Source: Marinobacter sediminum
GTDB taxonomy: Bacteria; Pseudomonadota; Gammaproteobacteria; Pseudomonadales; Oleiphilaceae
DNA: 64,000 nt
Direction of reading: 5' to 3'
Assembly (NCBI RefSeq): GCF_016820575.1
Contig: NZ_JAEMQH010000001.1
Location: forward strand, 1,364,001-1,428,000
Positions 42,404-50,564 of this stretch are shown one piece after another. Both the position numbers and the translations under genes were made by a program. Below the pieces are notes generated by a model. The model made no database searches, was not told where the DNA came from, and saw only the letters and a program-made list of their open reading frames with translations. Position 1 is the stretch's first letter. Each line of letters starts with the position of its first letter.

Positions 42404-44907
42404 TACTGGCCGTCGACTTGATTGGTGAAGTCAACCAGCAGGTTCTCCGTCACGCCCGGAATGCTGGCGATAGTGTCTCCAAGGACTGATGTGCCGCCTT
42501 CAACCGCAACACCAAGCTCGTTCAGCAGTTGTGGTGAGCCGTCCCGAAGCTGCCCCAGAGTCGGCACGGCGCTGGTGGCACCTGAACCCAGATCGAAGAT
42601 CGGATCCAGTAGCGATCCGCCATTGTTGCCACTGTTCAGCAGGCCGCCGACCAGGCCACCAATCAAGCCGCTATCGTCGCCATCTCTTTCAGGAGCCGGC
42701 TCAAGCTGAGTGACAAGCGGGCTGCCTGAATCGCTGGGATTGGCAATTACGCTGACCGGTGTAGACGTCGAGGGCAAGCGCATACCATCTTCGGCTTCAT
42801 AGCTGACAAACAGCATGTATTGTCCCGCCGGAAGCACCGCACGGTTGCCCGTCATCTTCACTCTTACCTTGTTGTTTCTGCGATCGACGATCGGCAGTTC
42901 AACGGCGCGTTGGTCGCCGTCAATGAGGTGAGTGGTTGCCTTGCGGCGGATGAGCATAACCTGGTCGATGTCTGACCGGTCTGTGCGGATGTCGAAAACA
43001 CCGCCATTGGTCAGCAGCGCGACAGGCGCTTTCTCAATCACCGGACGATCGCCACGGGTTGCGTACGGGGGCGTGTAGATCTCGAATGACGGATCGCGCC
43101 CGGCATAGTCGGCAAAGCCCAACTCGTCGAGATTGATGAATGACGCGTAGGCGGTGTTGATAGGCGAGTGGCCGCCGATCAGCACACGTCCATCCGGCAT
43201 CAGCACGGCGGTGTTGTGATAGGTGCGTTCACGGTTTGCTGAGGCCATTGGCTTCCAGGTTTCGGTTTCAATGTCGAAACGCTCGGATTGAATGATTGCG
43301 CCTTCCAGGCCGGTTACGGCCACACCATCACGCGTGCCACCAGAAAAGACCATAACGCTGTTGTCCGGCATCATGACGCCTGAGCCGTACCAGCGCGGCT
43401 GGTTGAGCGAACCCGTCAAGCGCGACTCATACGCCATGTCGTCACCGTTTGTGGCAACGGTATCGATGCGCGACGATGAGACCGGCAGATAGCCGCCCGG
43501 GCTGCCGGCTGCAACATAGGTTGGTACGCCGCCTGCAGTCAGGAATTCAGAGGTGTGGTAACCACCGTTCGCGTCCGGGCGCAGCGGAAGCTGGATCGAG
43601 AAGGTCGAGCCGCGCATCCCGGCGCCGATGGCGCGCTCAAGTGAGCGATCATCAACGGGGGTTTCGAGCAGTTGCCCGATGGCCGCGGTCGGATCGCTGA
43701 GGGTCTGACCAACCAGGTCGCCCAAAAGGTTCTGCACCTGTTCCGGATCCATATTCGTGGGGTTCAGAGTTGTGCTCAGCTCTGAAAGGCCCAGTTCGTT
43801 TACGCGAAGTGGCAGGCCGGCATAGCCCAGATCCGTCCACCGTTTGGTTTCAGGGTTATAGGTTCCGACGATGTTCCACAGTGCCTGATCGTAGGCCTGG
43901 CCGAATGGGTTAAAGGCTTGGCCGCCGGCGTTGTAATAAACATGGCCGTTAGGTAGCAAGTGCATCCGTGGGAAAAGTGGAAGCGAGCGTTGCGCCGCTG
44001 AACCGTTGTTGGTCCAGGTGCCGTTTTCGATGTCGTAAGTTTCAGTCTGTGCCACGTTGCGACCAGACTGAAGCGGGTCTTCCGGGTAAACCGGCTTGAG
44101 CAGCTTGGTGACACCACTGGCGACAAAAATGTCGCTGTTGGCCAGGCTTACCAGGCTCGGGTACCAGCGACCAAATTCCATGTCGCCACTCTGGGACCAG
44201 GTGTTGGTCGCAGGGTCGAAAATGCGAGAGGCTTTAAGGCCTTCGAGTTCTACAACACCCACAGGCAGGCCATCAATGCCCGGCTCGGAGTAGTAGTCGG
44301 TACCGCCTACGGCCATCATTCTGCCATCCGGAAGAAACACCACGTCCGCGCAGAAAAGCGCGCCGTCGTTGATGTCGGTATTGTCAGCGGTGTCCAGCAG
44401 ACCACCGGTCAGTGTGGTGCTGTCGTTTCCGTCGGGGTTGGCGCCGCCGTCAATGGGGGAGGGCTTTACCCAGCTGGCCTGATCGTTGCCATCCAGAGTC
44501 ATAACGCGGGACTGGTCGTTGACAGAGACCTCGCCGAACTGGGCGATAACTGCCAGCTCTGCGTTCTCTGTTCCTTCCAGTGCATTCAGGTAAAGGAAGC
44601 GGCCGTCGCCAAGCACGGCAATGGTGCCTGCTGCCGGTTTGCATTGAAGGCTTCCGCTGGCATCCACAATGCACCGGTCACTTGTCGCAATCTGGGTGCC
44701 ATCCACCTGAATGGTGGGCTCTGCAAAAGGATCGCTGAAGAAGCCAACGTTGCCGCTGGTTTCAGATGGCCGTCCATCGCCGGCACTGCTGCCGTCACCT
44801 CCCAGTAAACCGCCTAGAAGTCCGGCATGGGCCGGCATTGTTCCTGCGATGACAAGTGTGATTGCCGATGTTAAAGCTGCTCTCTTATAAGTTTTGTTGA
44901 GTCGCAT
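42403..44907 (-). CDS. Predicted secreted copper radical oxidase (galactose/glyoxal oxidase-like kelch protein)
   Basis: An 834-residue secreted protein. A signal peptide (ending MPAHA, residue ~29) precedes a seven-bladed kelch-type propeller and a C-terminal DUF1929 domain (~625-735). Candidate metal-radical residues are all visible: the Cys in GALFCADVVFLPDGRMM (~183), the Tyr in GRWYPSLVS (~247), the Tyr-His pair in RTYHNTAVLMPDGRVLIGGHSP (~569) and the His in ATTHLIDGDQRAVELP (~668). This is the glyoxal/galactose oxidase pattern (Cys-Tyr radical cofactor, copper). The substrate cannot be predicted. Extra material after residue 735 (residues ~735-834) is glycine/serine-rich with a helical end. 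Its stop overlaps the start of the next gene. Confidence 0.85.
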   Translation of the reverse strand: MRLNKTYKRAALTSAITLVIAGTMPAHAGLLGGLLGGDGSSAGDGRPSETSGNVGFFSDPFAEPTIQVDGTQIATSDRCIVDASGSLQCKPAAGTIAVLGDGRFLYLNALEGTENAELAVIAQFGEVSVNDQSRVMTLDGNDQASWVKPSPIDGGANPDGNDSTTLTGGLLDTADNTDINDGALFCADVVFLPDGRMMAVGGTDYYSEPGIDGLPVGVVELEGLKASRIFDPATNTWSQSGDMEFGRWYPSLVSLANSDIFVASGVTKLLKPVYPEDPLQSGRNVAQTETYDIENGTWTNNGSAAQRSLPLFPRMHLLPNGHVYYNAGGQAFNPFGQAYDQALWNIVGTYNPETKRWTDLGYAGLPLRVNELGLSELSTTLNPTNMDPEQVQNLLGDLVGQTLSDPTAAIGQLLETPVDDRSLERAIGAGMRGSTFSIQLPLRPDANGGYHTSEFLTAGGVPTYVAAGSPGGYLPVSSSRIDTVATNGDDMAYESRLTGSLNQPRWYGSGVMMPDNSVMVFSGGTRDGVAVTGLEGAIIQSERFDIETETWKPMASANRERTYHNTAVLMPDGRVLIGGHSPINTAYASFINLDELGFADYAGRDPSFEIYTPPYATRGDRPVIEKAPVALLTNGGVFDIRTDRSDIDQVMLIRRKATTHLIDGDQRAVELPIVDRRNNKVRVKMTGNRAVLPAGQYMLFVSYEAEDGMRLPSTSTPVSVIANPSDSGSPLVTQLEPAPERDGDDSGLIGGLVGGLLNSGNNGGSLLDPIFDLGSGATSAVPTLGQLRDGSPQLLNELGVAVEGGTSVLGDTIASIPGVTENLLVDFTNQVDGQ

Positions 44908-45062
44908 ACTGCTTGCTCCAGGCAGAGGCCGTTTTTGACGGTTCCGCCTTTTTGTTGTGTTTGTCGTTACGCTGACTAGCCGTAACGCCCAACTCGACTA
45001 CGGATCACGATGCTGAAAAGTTGCACAGCCATGATCTTTTTTGCATTTATTTTAAATACCCC

Positions 45063-45090
45063 GCGGTCATGGGTATGGCTCCATGACCGC
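45063..45090 (-). terminator. 10-bp hairpin upstream of the oxidase gene
   Basis: GCGGTCATGG (45063-45072) pairs perfectly with CCATGACCGC (45081-45090). It sits about 155 bases before the oxidase start on the transcribed strand. It could be a leader structure or the end of a lost gene; no T-run is present. Confidence 0.35.
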
Positions 45091-45270
45091 GCATCGTTTT
45101 GAGATGCTCGGACAGGGTGCCCGGCCTCGTAAGTGAAGATCAAACCTGCTGTCCAATACTGGCCCAAATTGAATGTCGCTTTCGTGGACTGATCAGGCCG
45201 TCAGTTGAGCCGCCAAAAGGCGGGGTGGGTGGCGGCCTCCAGTGAGGAGGAACGAGGTTTCTATGGCGGA

Positions 45271-45345
45271 TTAGTATTGGTTGGGGACGTGGGCGGGGCG
45301 CTCGTGCTGGGAACGGGTGCGATGCTGGGGATCTGGGGCAGTTAG
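45271..45345 (+). pseudogene. 3' remnant of a paralogue of the 40.4-kb membrane protein gene
   Basis: The frame reads LVLVGDVGGALVLGTGAMLG then IWGS and stop, matching the last 24 residues of the gene at 40435-40884 (LLIAGEVGGALVLGTGAMLG then VWSS). The two copies differ at many synonymous positions, so this is an old duplication or a homologue, of which only the end remains. No start or upstream homology is found. The rest of 44908-45375 holds no other gene. Confidence 0.75.
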
Positions 45346-45375
45346 GGCGGAGCTCTTGGCTCCGCCCGACTGTTG

Positions 45376-46512
45376 TTATTCGCGCACGAGCAGGTCGGCG
45401 TTGATTTCGCTGATCGACTTGGCGCCTGTGAGTACCATGGCAACGCGCATTTCCTTCTCGATCAGATCCAGCAGGTTGCTGACACCGGCCTGGCCGTCGA
45501 CCGCCAGAGCGTATATAAAGGCGCGGCCTAGCAAGGTGCAGTCGGCACCCAGCGCCAGCATGCGCACCACATCAAGGCCGTTGCGGATGCCGGAATCCAC
45601 CAGGATTTTCAGGTCGCCTTTGACCGCATCGGCAATGGCCGGTAACGCGCGGGCGCTGGACGGAACGCCGTCGAGCTGACGACCGCCGTGGTTCGACACC
45701 ACGATGCCGTCGGCCCCGAAGCGAACGGCATCGCGGGCATCTTCCGCATCCAGAATGCCCTTAATGACCATCGGACCATCCCAGAACTCGCGAATCCACT
45801 CCAGATCTTTCCAGGAGATGGACGGATCGAAGTTGTTGCCCAGCCAGCCTATGTAATCTTCCAGGCCGGTGGTTTTGCCGCGATAGGTGGAGATGTTTCC
45901 CAGATCGTGCGGCTTGCCGCGCAGACCCACGTCATAGGCCCAGCGCGGGTGCATCATCGACTGCAGGTAACGGCGCATGGCCGCATTGGGGCCGCTCATG
46001 CCGGAGTGCGCGTCCCGGTAGCGGGCGCCGGGGGTCGGCATGTCGACGGTAAACACCAGGGTGGTGACGCCGGCGGCCTTGGCGCGCTCTAGGGCGTTTT
46101 TCATGAATCCGCGATCTTTCAATACATAGAGCTGGAACCACATCGGGCGGTTGATTGCCGGCGCAACTTCTTCAATCGGGCAAACTGAAACCGTGGACAG
46201 GGTAAAGGGAATGCCTTTTTCATCCGCTGCGCGCGCCGCCTGCACCTCGCCCCGGCGAGCGCACATGCCGGTCAGGCCGACCGGCGCAAGGGCCACCGGC
46301 ATGCTCAGGGTCTCGTCGAACAGCTTGGTTTCCAGGCTCAGGTCTTCCATGTTTTTAAGCACCCGCTGACGCAGGCCGATGTCAGCCAGGTCCGAGACGT
46401 TGCGCTTGAGCGTGTGCTCGGCGTAAGCGCCGCCATCGACATAGTGGAACAGGAAGGGCGGCAGGCGGCGCTGGGCGGCGGCGCGGTAGTCGGTCGAGGC
46501 TGAAATGATCAA
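45376..46512 (-). CDS. lldD: L-lactate dehydrogenase (FMN-dependent, membrane-associated)
   Basis: A 378-residue TIM-barrel flavoenzyme of the alpha-hydroxyacid oxidase family, matching E. coli LldD almost throughout. Examples are [53 protein letters not shown] and the catalytic [10 protein letters not shown]. It passes electrons from L-lactate to the quinone pool. The start is a TTG at 46512 that restores the canonical [19 protein letters not shown] terminus behind GAGGAA; the ATG at 46560 would add 16 unmatched residues. The C-terminal tail is about 18 residues shorter than in E. coli. Confidence 0.95.
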   Translation of the reverse strand: MIISASTDYRAAAQRRLPPFLFHYVDGGAYAEHTLKRNVSDLADIGLRQRVLKNMEDLSLETKLFDETLSMPVALAPVGLTGMCARRGEVQAARAADEKGIPFTLSTVSVCPIEEVAPAINRPMWFQLYVLKDRGFMKNALERAKAAGVTTLVFTVDMPTPGARYRDAHSGMSGPNAAMRRYLQSMMHPRWAYDVGLRGKPHDLGNISTYRGKTTGLEDYIGWLGNNFDPSISWKDLEWIREFWDGPMVIKGILDAEDARDAVRFGADGIVVSNHGGRQLDGVPSSARALPAIADAVKGDLKILVDSGIRNGLDVVRMLALGADCTLLGRAFIYALAVDGQAGVSNLLDLIEKEMRVAMVLTGAKSISEINADLLVRE

Positions 46513-46558
46513 CGCGGATTCCTCATGAGTTCTTGAGCGTGCCATGGTTAGCAGGTGC

Positions 46559-46577
46559 AAATTGGTATTACCAATTT
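46559..46577. promoter_or_regulatory. LldR operator 1
   Basis: AAATTGGTATTACCAATTT is a perfect 19-base palindrome just upstream of lldD. It matches the TGGT-N3-ACCA core recognised by FadR-subfamily regulators such as LldR and PdhR. Confidence 0.75.
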
Positions 46578-46700
46578 ACAGGGGTTAGTCGAATAGGTTA
46601 GAAAAGCATCAATGCTATGTCAAACATCGAAGATGGCGAGTTTAGTTCAGAATCTGATATTTTTATTGATCGAAAGAAAGCCAGTGGTTACCCTTTTTGT

Positions 46701-46717
46701 AAATTGGTAAGACCAAA
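46701..46717. promoter_or_regulatory. LldR operator 2
   Basis: AAATTGGTAAGACCAAA has the same TGGT-N3-ACCA core with one weaker arm and lies 10-27 bases before lldR. Two operators about 140 bases apart between lldD and lldR suit repression by looping, as in E. coli lldPRD. Confidence 0.65.
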
Positions 46718-46726
46718 GGCTCGGCA

Positions 46727-47503
46727 ATGGAAATAGGGCAGATTCGCCAACACCGACTCTCCGACAACATCGTCGAGGAGCTGGAGACCATGATTCTGGA
46801 AGGCACATTGCAGCCGGGTCAGCGTTTGCCGGCCGAGCGTGCGCTGGCGGAGCGGTTCGGCGTGTCGCGGCCGTCGGTACGGGAGGCGGTGCAAAAACTG
46901 GTGGCCAGGGGGCTGCTGATCAGCCGTCAGGGTGGCGGTAACTATGTCAGCGACTCGCTGGGTTCGAGCTTCAGTGATCCGCTGCTGGCCCTGATTGAAA
47001 GCCGCCCCGAAGCCCAGCATGACTTGCTGGAGTTTCGTCATACCCTGGAAGCCGACTGCGCCTATTACGCTGCCCGGCGCGCCACCGACCTTGACCGCTC
47101 CCAGCTGCAGAACGCCTTTGACGAACTGCAGGCCTGCTATGCTCGTGAGGGCAAGGCAACGCGCGCTGAAGAAGGCGCCGCCGATGCGCGGTTTCACTTG
47201 GCGATTGCTGAGGCCAGCCACAACTTCGTGCTGCTGCACACCATTCGCGGCCTGTTCGACCTGCTCAAACGAAGTACGGTGACCAATATCGGTGGCATGT
47301 ATGAGCTGCGCAGCGAGACCCGAGACTCGCTGGTGGCGCAGCACCAGACTTTGTTCGACGCCATCATGGAAGGCCGCGCCGATGATGCCCGGCGCATCGC
47401 CGGAGAGCACATCAGTTATGTGCAGGGCATGCTGGAAGAGCGCGAGGAAGAAAGCCGCCGGCTGGCCCGCGCCCAGCGGCGCGAGCGGCCGGGCAGGGGT
47501 TGA
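46727..47503 (+). CDS. lldR: GntR/FadR-family lactate-responsive regulator
   Basis: A 258-residue regulator. The N-terminal winged helix includes [34 protein letters not shown]. The FCD effector domain (residues ~90-235) holds the metal/ligand histidines in [14 protein letters not shown] and QHQTLFDAI. Divergent orientation to lldD and the shared TGGT-N3-ACCA palindromes make it the probable LldR, released by L-lactate. It ends 10 bases before radD. Confidence 0.9.
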   Translation: MEIGQIRQHRLSDNIVEELETMILEGTLQPGQRLPAERALAERFGVSRPSVREAVQKLVARGLLISRQGGGNYVSDSLGSSFSDPLLALIESRPEAQHDLLEFRHTLEADCAYYAARRATDLDRSQLQNAFDELQACYAREGKATRAEEGAADARFHLAIAEASHNFVLLHTIRGLFDLLKRSTVTNIGGMYELRSETRDSLVAQHQTLFDAIMEGRADDARRIAGEHISYVQGMLEEREEESRRLARAQRRERPGRG

Positions 47504-47513
47504 TCACTGCACC

Positions 47514-49289
47514 ATGACTGCTTCGTTTACCTTACGGCCTTACCAGCAGGAAGCGGTTGATGCCACGTTGAGGCATTTCCGGAAATCGGATGATTCGGCC
47601 GTTATCGTGCTGCCGACCGGTGCGGGGAAGAGCTTGGTCATAGCCGAGTTGGCCCGGCTCGCCAAACGCAAAATCCTGGTGCTGACCCACGTCAAAGAGC
47701 TGGTGGAGCAGAACCACGCCAAATACCAGAGCTATGGGTTAGAGGGCGGCGTCTTCTCCGCCGGGCTGAAACGCAAGGAAAACCGGCATCAGGTGACCTT
47801 TGCGAGCGTGCAGTCGGTATCGGCCAACCTGGACCAGTTCCGTGATGAATATTCACTGGTCATCATCGATGAGTGCCATCGGGTCAGTGGAGAGGAGACC
47901 AGCCAGTACCAGCGGATTATCGAGCTGCTGCGGCAACAGAATGACGCCCTGAAAGTGCTCGGGCTGACCGCCACGCCTTATCGGTTAGCCATGGGCTGGA
48001 TCTATCGCTATCACTACCGGGGCTTTATCCGCAACGGAGAGGATAAGCCCTTCCAACACTGCATTTATGAACTGCCCCTCAGCTACATGATCAGTCGCGG
48101 GTATCTCACCAAACCCGAGCTGGTGAACGCGGCGGTGGCGCAATACGATTTTTCCGCGCTGTCTCAGGATCGCTTTGGCGAATACGCGGAAAAAGAGGTT
48201 AACCAGCTTCTGAGCAAGCATCAGCGGGTGACCCGGGCCATTATTGAGCAGGTGATGGAGCTGGCCGCCGAGCGCCAGGGGGTGATGATCTTTGCGGCCA
48301 CTGTGGATCATGCGCGCGAGATCACCGGCTATCTGCCGGAACATCAAACCGCCCTGATTACGGGTGCTACCGACCTGAGTGAACGGGATGTGCTGATCCA
48401 GCGCTTTAAACAGCGGCAGTTAAAGTATCTGGTGAATGTGTCCGTGCTCACCACGGGCTTTGATGCACCCCACGTCGATTTCATCGCCATTCTTCGGCCT
48501 ACTCAGTCGGTCAGCCTGTATCAGCAAATCGTGGGCCGTGGCCTTCGCCTGGACGAAGGCAAAGAGGATTGTCTGGTGATTGATTACGCCGGCAACCATG
48601 TGAATCTGCATCACCCGGAGGTGGGGGAACCGAAACCGAATCCCGACAGTGAGCCGGTGCAGGTATTCTGCCCGGGCTGTGGTTTTGCCAATATTTTCTG
48701 GGGCAAAACAGACAGTGACGGCCGCGTGATCGAGCACTACGGGCGCCGGTGTCAGGGGGGGATGGAGCCTGCGGTAGAGGGTGAGTCTGAGGCGCAAACC
48801 AGACGCCCGGAACAGTGCGATTACCGTTTTCGATTCAAGGAGTGCCCACATTGCGGTGGCGAGAATGATATCGCGGCCCGCAAGTGTCACCAGTGTCAGC
48901 AAGCCATTATCGACCCGGATGATCAGCTCAAAGATGCCTTGAAACTGAAGGATGCCATGGTGATTCGTTGTGCCGGGATCACGTTAAGTGCTGCTAATAG
49001 CAACAGCGAGAGCAAACTGAAGATCACCTATCACGGTGAAGATGGGGAAGAACTCAGCGAATCGTTTGATTTCAGCAAGCCGGCGCAGCGCCATGTGTTT
49101 AACAGACTGTTCGGGCGTCGTTTCGCGAACAGCCAGGCGCCGAAGGAGTTCAAAGGGGCTGAAGAGGTGCTTGAGATGCAGGCCCTATTGCCGGCACCGG
49201 ACTTCGTCATTGCACGCCATCAGAAGCACTACTGGCAGGTGCAGGAGCGGATTTTTGATTATCGGGGCAACTATCGGAAGGCGTATTAA
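47514..49289 (+). CDS. radD: RadD-type superfamily 2 DNA-repair helicase
   Basis: A 591-residue ATPase matching E. coli RadD (YejH, 586 residues) over its full length. Walker A is [14 protein letters not shown] (~33), the DEAH-type box is IIDECHR (~117), [10 protein letters not shown] is motif III and [16 protein letters not shown] is motif VI. The C-terminal zinc region has [17 protein letters not shown] and CHQCQQ. RadD acts with RecA and SSB in double-strand-break repair. The ATG at 47514 fits; longer upstream frame overlapping lldR is not coding. Confidence 0.95.
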   Translation: MTASFTLRPYQQEAVDATLRHFRKSDDSAVIVLPTGAGKSLVIAELARLAKRKILVLTHVKELVEQNHAKYQSYGLEGGVFSAGLKRKENRHQVTFASVQSVSANLDQFRDEYSLVIIDECHRVSGEETSQYQRIIELLRQQNDALKVLGLTATPYRLAMGWIYRYHYRGFIRNGEDKPFQHCIYELPLSYMISRGYLTKPELVNAAVAQYDFSALSQDRFGEYAEKEVNQLLSKHQRVTRAIIEQVMELAAERQGVMIFAATVDHAREITGYLPEHQTALITGATDLSERDVLIQRFKQRQLKYLVNVSVLTTGFDAPHVDFIAILRPTQSVSLYQQIVGRGLRLDEGKEDCLVIDYAGNHVNLHHPEVGEPKPNPDSEPVQVFCPGCGFANIFWGKTDSDGRVIEHYGRRCQGGMEPAVEGESEAQTRRPEQCDYRFRFKECPHCGGENDIAARKCHQCQQAIIDPDDQLKDALKLKDAMVIRCAGITLSAANSNSESKLKITYHGEDGEELSESFDFSKPAQRHVFNRLFGRRFANSQAPKEFKGAEEVLEMQALLPAPDFVIARHQKHYWQVQERIFDYRGNYRKAY

Positions 49290-49454
49290 GTGCAAGGCTG
49301 ATCAACGGTAGGCCTGTACGCCTTTTCTGGCGGAAATCAACCACCTGCTGTCGGCGGGACTGAGGCGGATACTAATTAAACAATTTTATCTTATTTAGGA
49401 TACTATGGATGCCTGAGGTTGGTGAATAAGCCAGCAAATAACGAGGAGAGCATA

Positions 49455-49613
49455 ATGAGCAAGAAAGCCGAAAAAGCGACATTAACGTCAGCCACCATTG
49501 AAGAGCAGACTGCTGCTTTCCTCAAAGCTGGCGGTTCCGTTGAACAGATAGGCAAAGGCGAGAGTGGACAGCTTTCCTACTCTGCGTCAAAGCAGGCAAA
49601 CCAGAAGAAGTAA
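49455..49613 (+). CDS. 52-residue hydrophilic small protein
   Basis: A short lysine/serine-rich protein beginning MSKKAEKATLTSATIEEQTA, with AFLKAGGSVEQIGKGESGQL in the middle and a basic end (SKQANQKK). The ATG at 49455 is directly behind GAGGAGAG. An AT-rich stretch (49378-49405) upstream could hold its promoter. It resembles short transcription-associated proteins of pseudomonads, but I cannot assign it. Confidence 0.7.
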   Translation: MSKKAEKATLTSATIEEQTAAFLKAGGSVEQIGKGESGQLSYSASKQANQKK

Positions 49614-49716
49614 CAGGCGCAGGTTGATCCAGCCCCGATTTTGAAAGTGCTTAGACTCAACGGTTTGTTCCCTTGAACGGCAACAGAGTGATGAGAGATG
49701 AGTGATAGGAACAGCG

Positions 49717-50547
49717 ATGAAAATCGCCGCTAAATCTCTTCTTTGCTCGTTTGGGTTATTGGCGTTTTCTCCTGCGTGGTCAGAAAGCCAGACTGAGAGA
49801 TCTCTCACAGTCTCGATTGCTGCACCGGCCTATTGGTGTCTTTACGCCTGTAATTCGGCTGGCTCACGTTTGGGATTCACCGTTGATATCGCTCGTGCGG
49901 CGCTGGAGTCCGAGGGGGTCAGGGTTGTGTACAAAAACCTGCCCTTCGACCGGGCGCTGTTCGAGACAAAGAGCGGTCGGATCGACGCCGTAATACCTGC
50001 GTTCAAGGACGAGGCCCCCAATTTTATCTTTCCCCCATTTGCAGTGTCGTTGACCGAATACTGCTTCTACGTTCCCAAGAACGAATCCCGTCGTTATGAG
50101 GGCATGGCTTCACTCAAGAGCATGCATTTTGTGGCCACGTCAGGCTACAGCTACGGCAAAGAAATGGATGCTTACATTTCTGACAATGAGGGTGGGCGCG
50201 TAACTCTGATCGGGGGAGATGACGTACCTAATCGCCTCCGAGAGCTGGTGAGACTGGAGCGCGTTGATGCGCTTCTCGATGATCGGCTCCTGTTCGAATC
50301 CAGTCGCAATCGCGTAGACCTGGTGAATGCCGGTTGTCTCAACGAACGCCATGCCGGTTACCTGGCACTCTCCCCGAAAAATTCTGACCGATCCTACGCG
50401 ATTGCCCGGGCGTTCTCGCGCGGCTTTGAGCATATTCGAGAGAGTGGGCAGCTTTGCAAGATTCTGGACAGCTACGGATTAGGCACCGACGTTGTGCCCG
50501 GCCTGAACGCCGGGCATTGCCGATCAGATGCTCCAAGTCTGAACTGA
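49717..50547 (+). CDS. Orphan periplasmic solute-binding protein (SBP_bac_3-like), second copy type
   Basis: A 276-residue secreted protein with a signal peptide (residues 1-22, LLAFSPAWS). The mature chain has the amino-acid-binding fold: FTVDIARAALESEGVRVVYKNLPFDRALFETKSGRIDAVIPAF, KSMHFVATSGYSYGKEMDAYI and LALSPKNSDRSYAIARAFSRG. Two cysteines near each end may form a disulfide. No transport genes adjoin it. The ATG at 49717 follows AGGA. Confidence 0.82.
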   Translation: MKIAAKSLLCSFGLLAFSPAWSESQTERSLTVSIAAPAYWCLYACNSAGSRLGFTVDIARAALESEGVRVVYKNLPFDRALFETKSGRIDAVIPAFKDEAPNFIFPPFAVSLTEYCFYVPKNESRRYEGMASLKSMHFVATSGYSYGKEMDAYISDNEGGRVTLIGGDDVPNRLRELVRLERVDALLDDRLLFESSRNRVDLVNAGCLNERHAGYLALSPKNSDRSYAIARAFSRGFEHIRESGQLCKILDSYGLGTDVVPGLNAGHCRSDAPSLN

Positions 50548-50564
50548 TCTGGACCCACTTGGTT

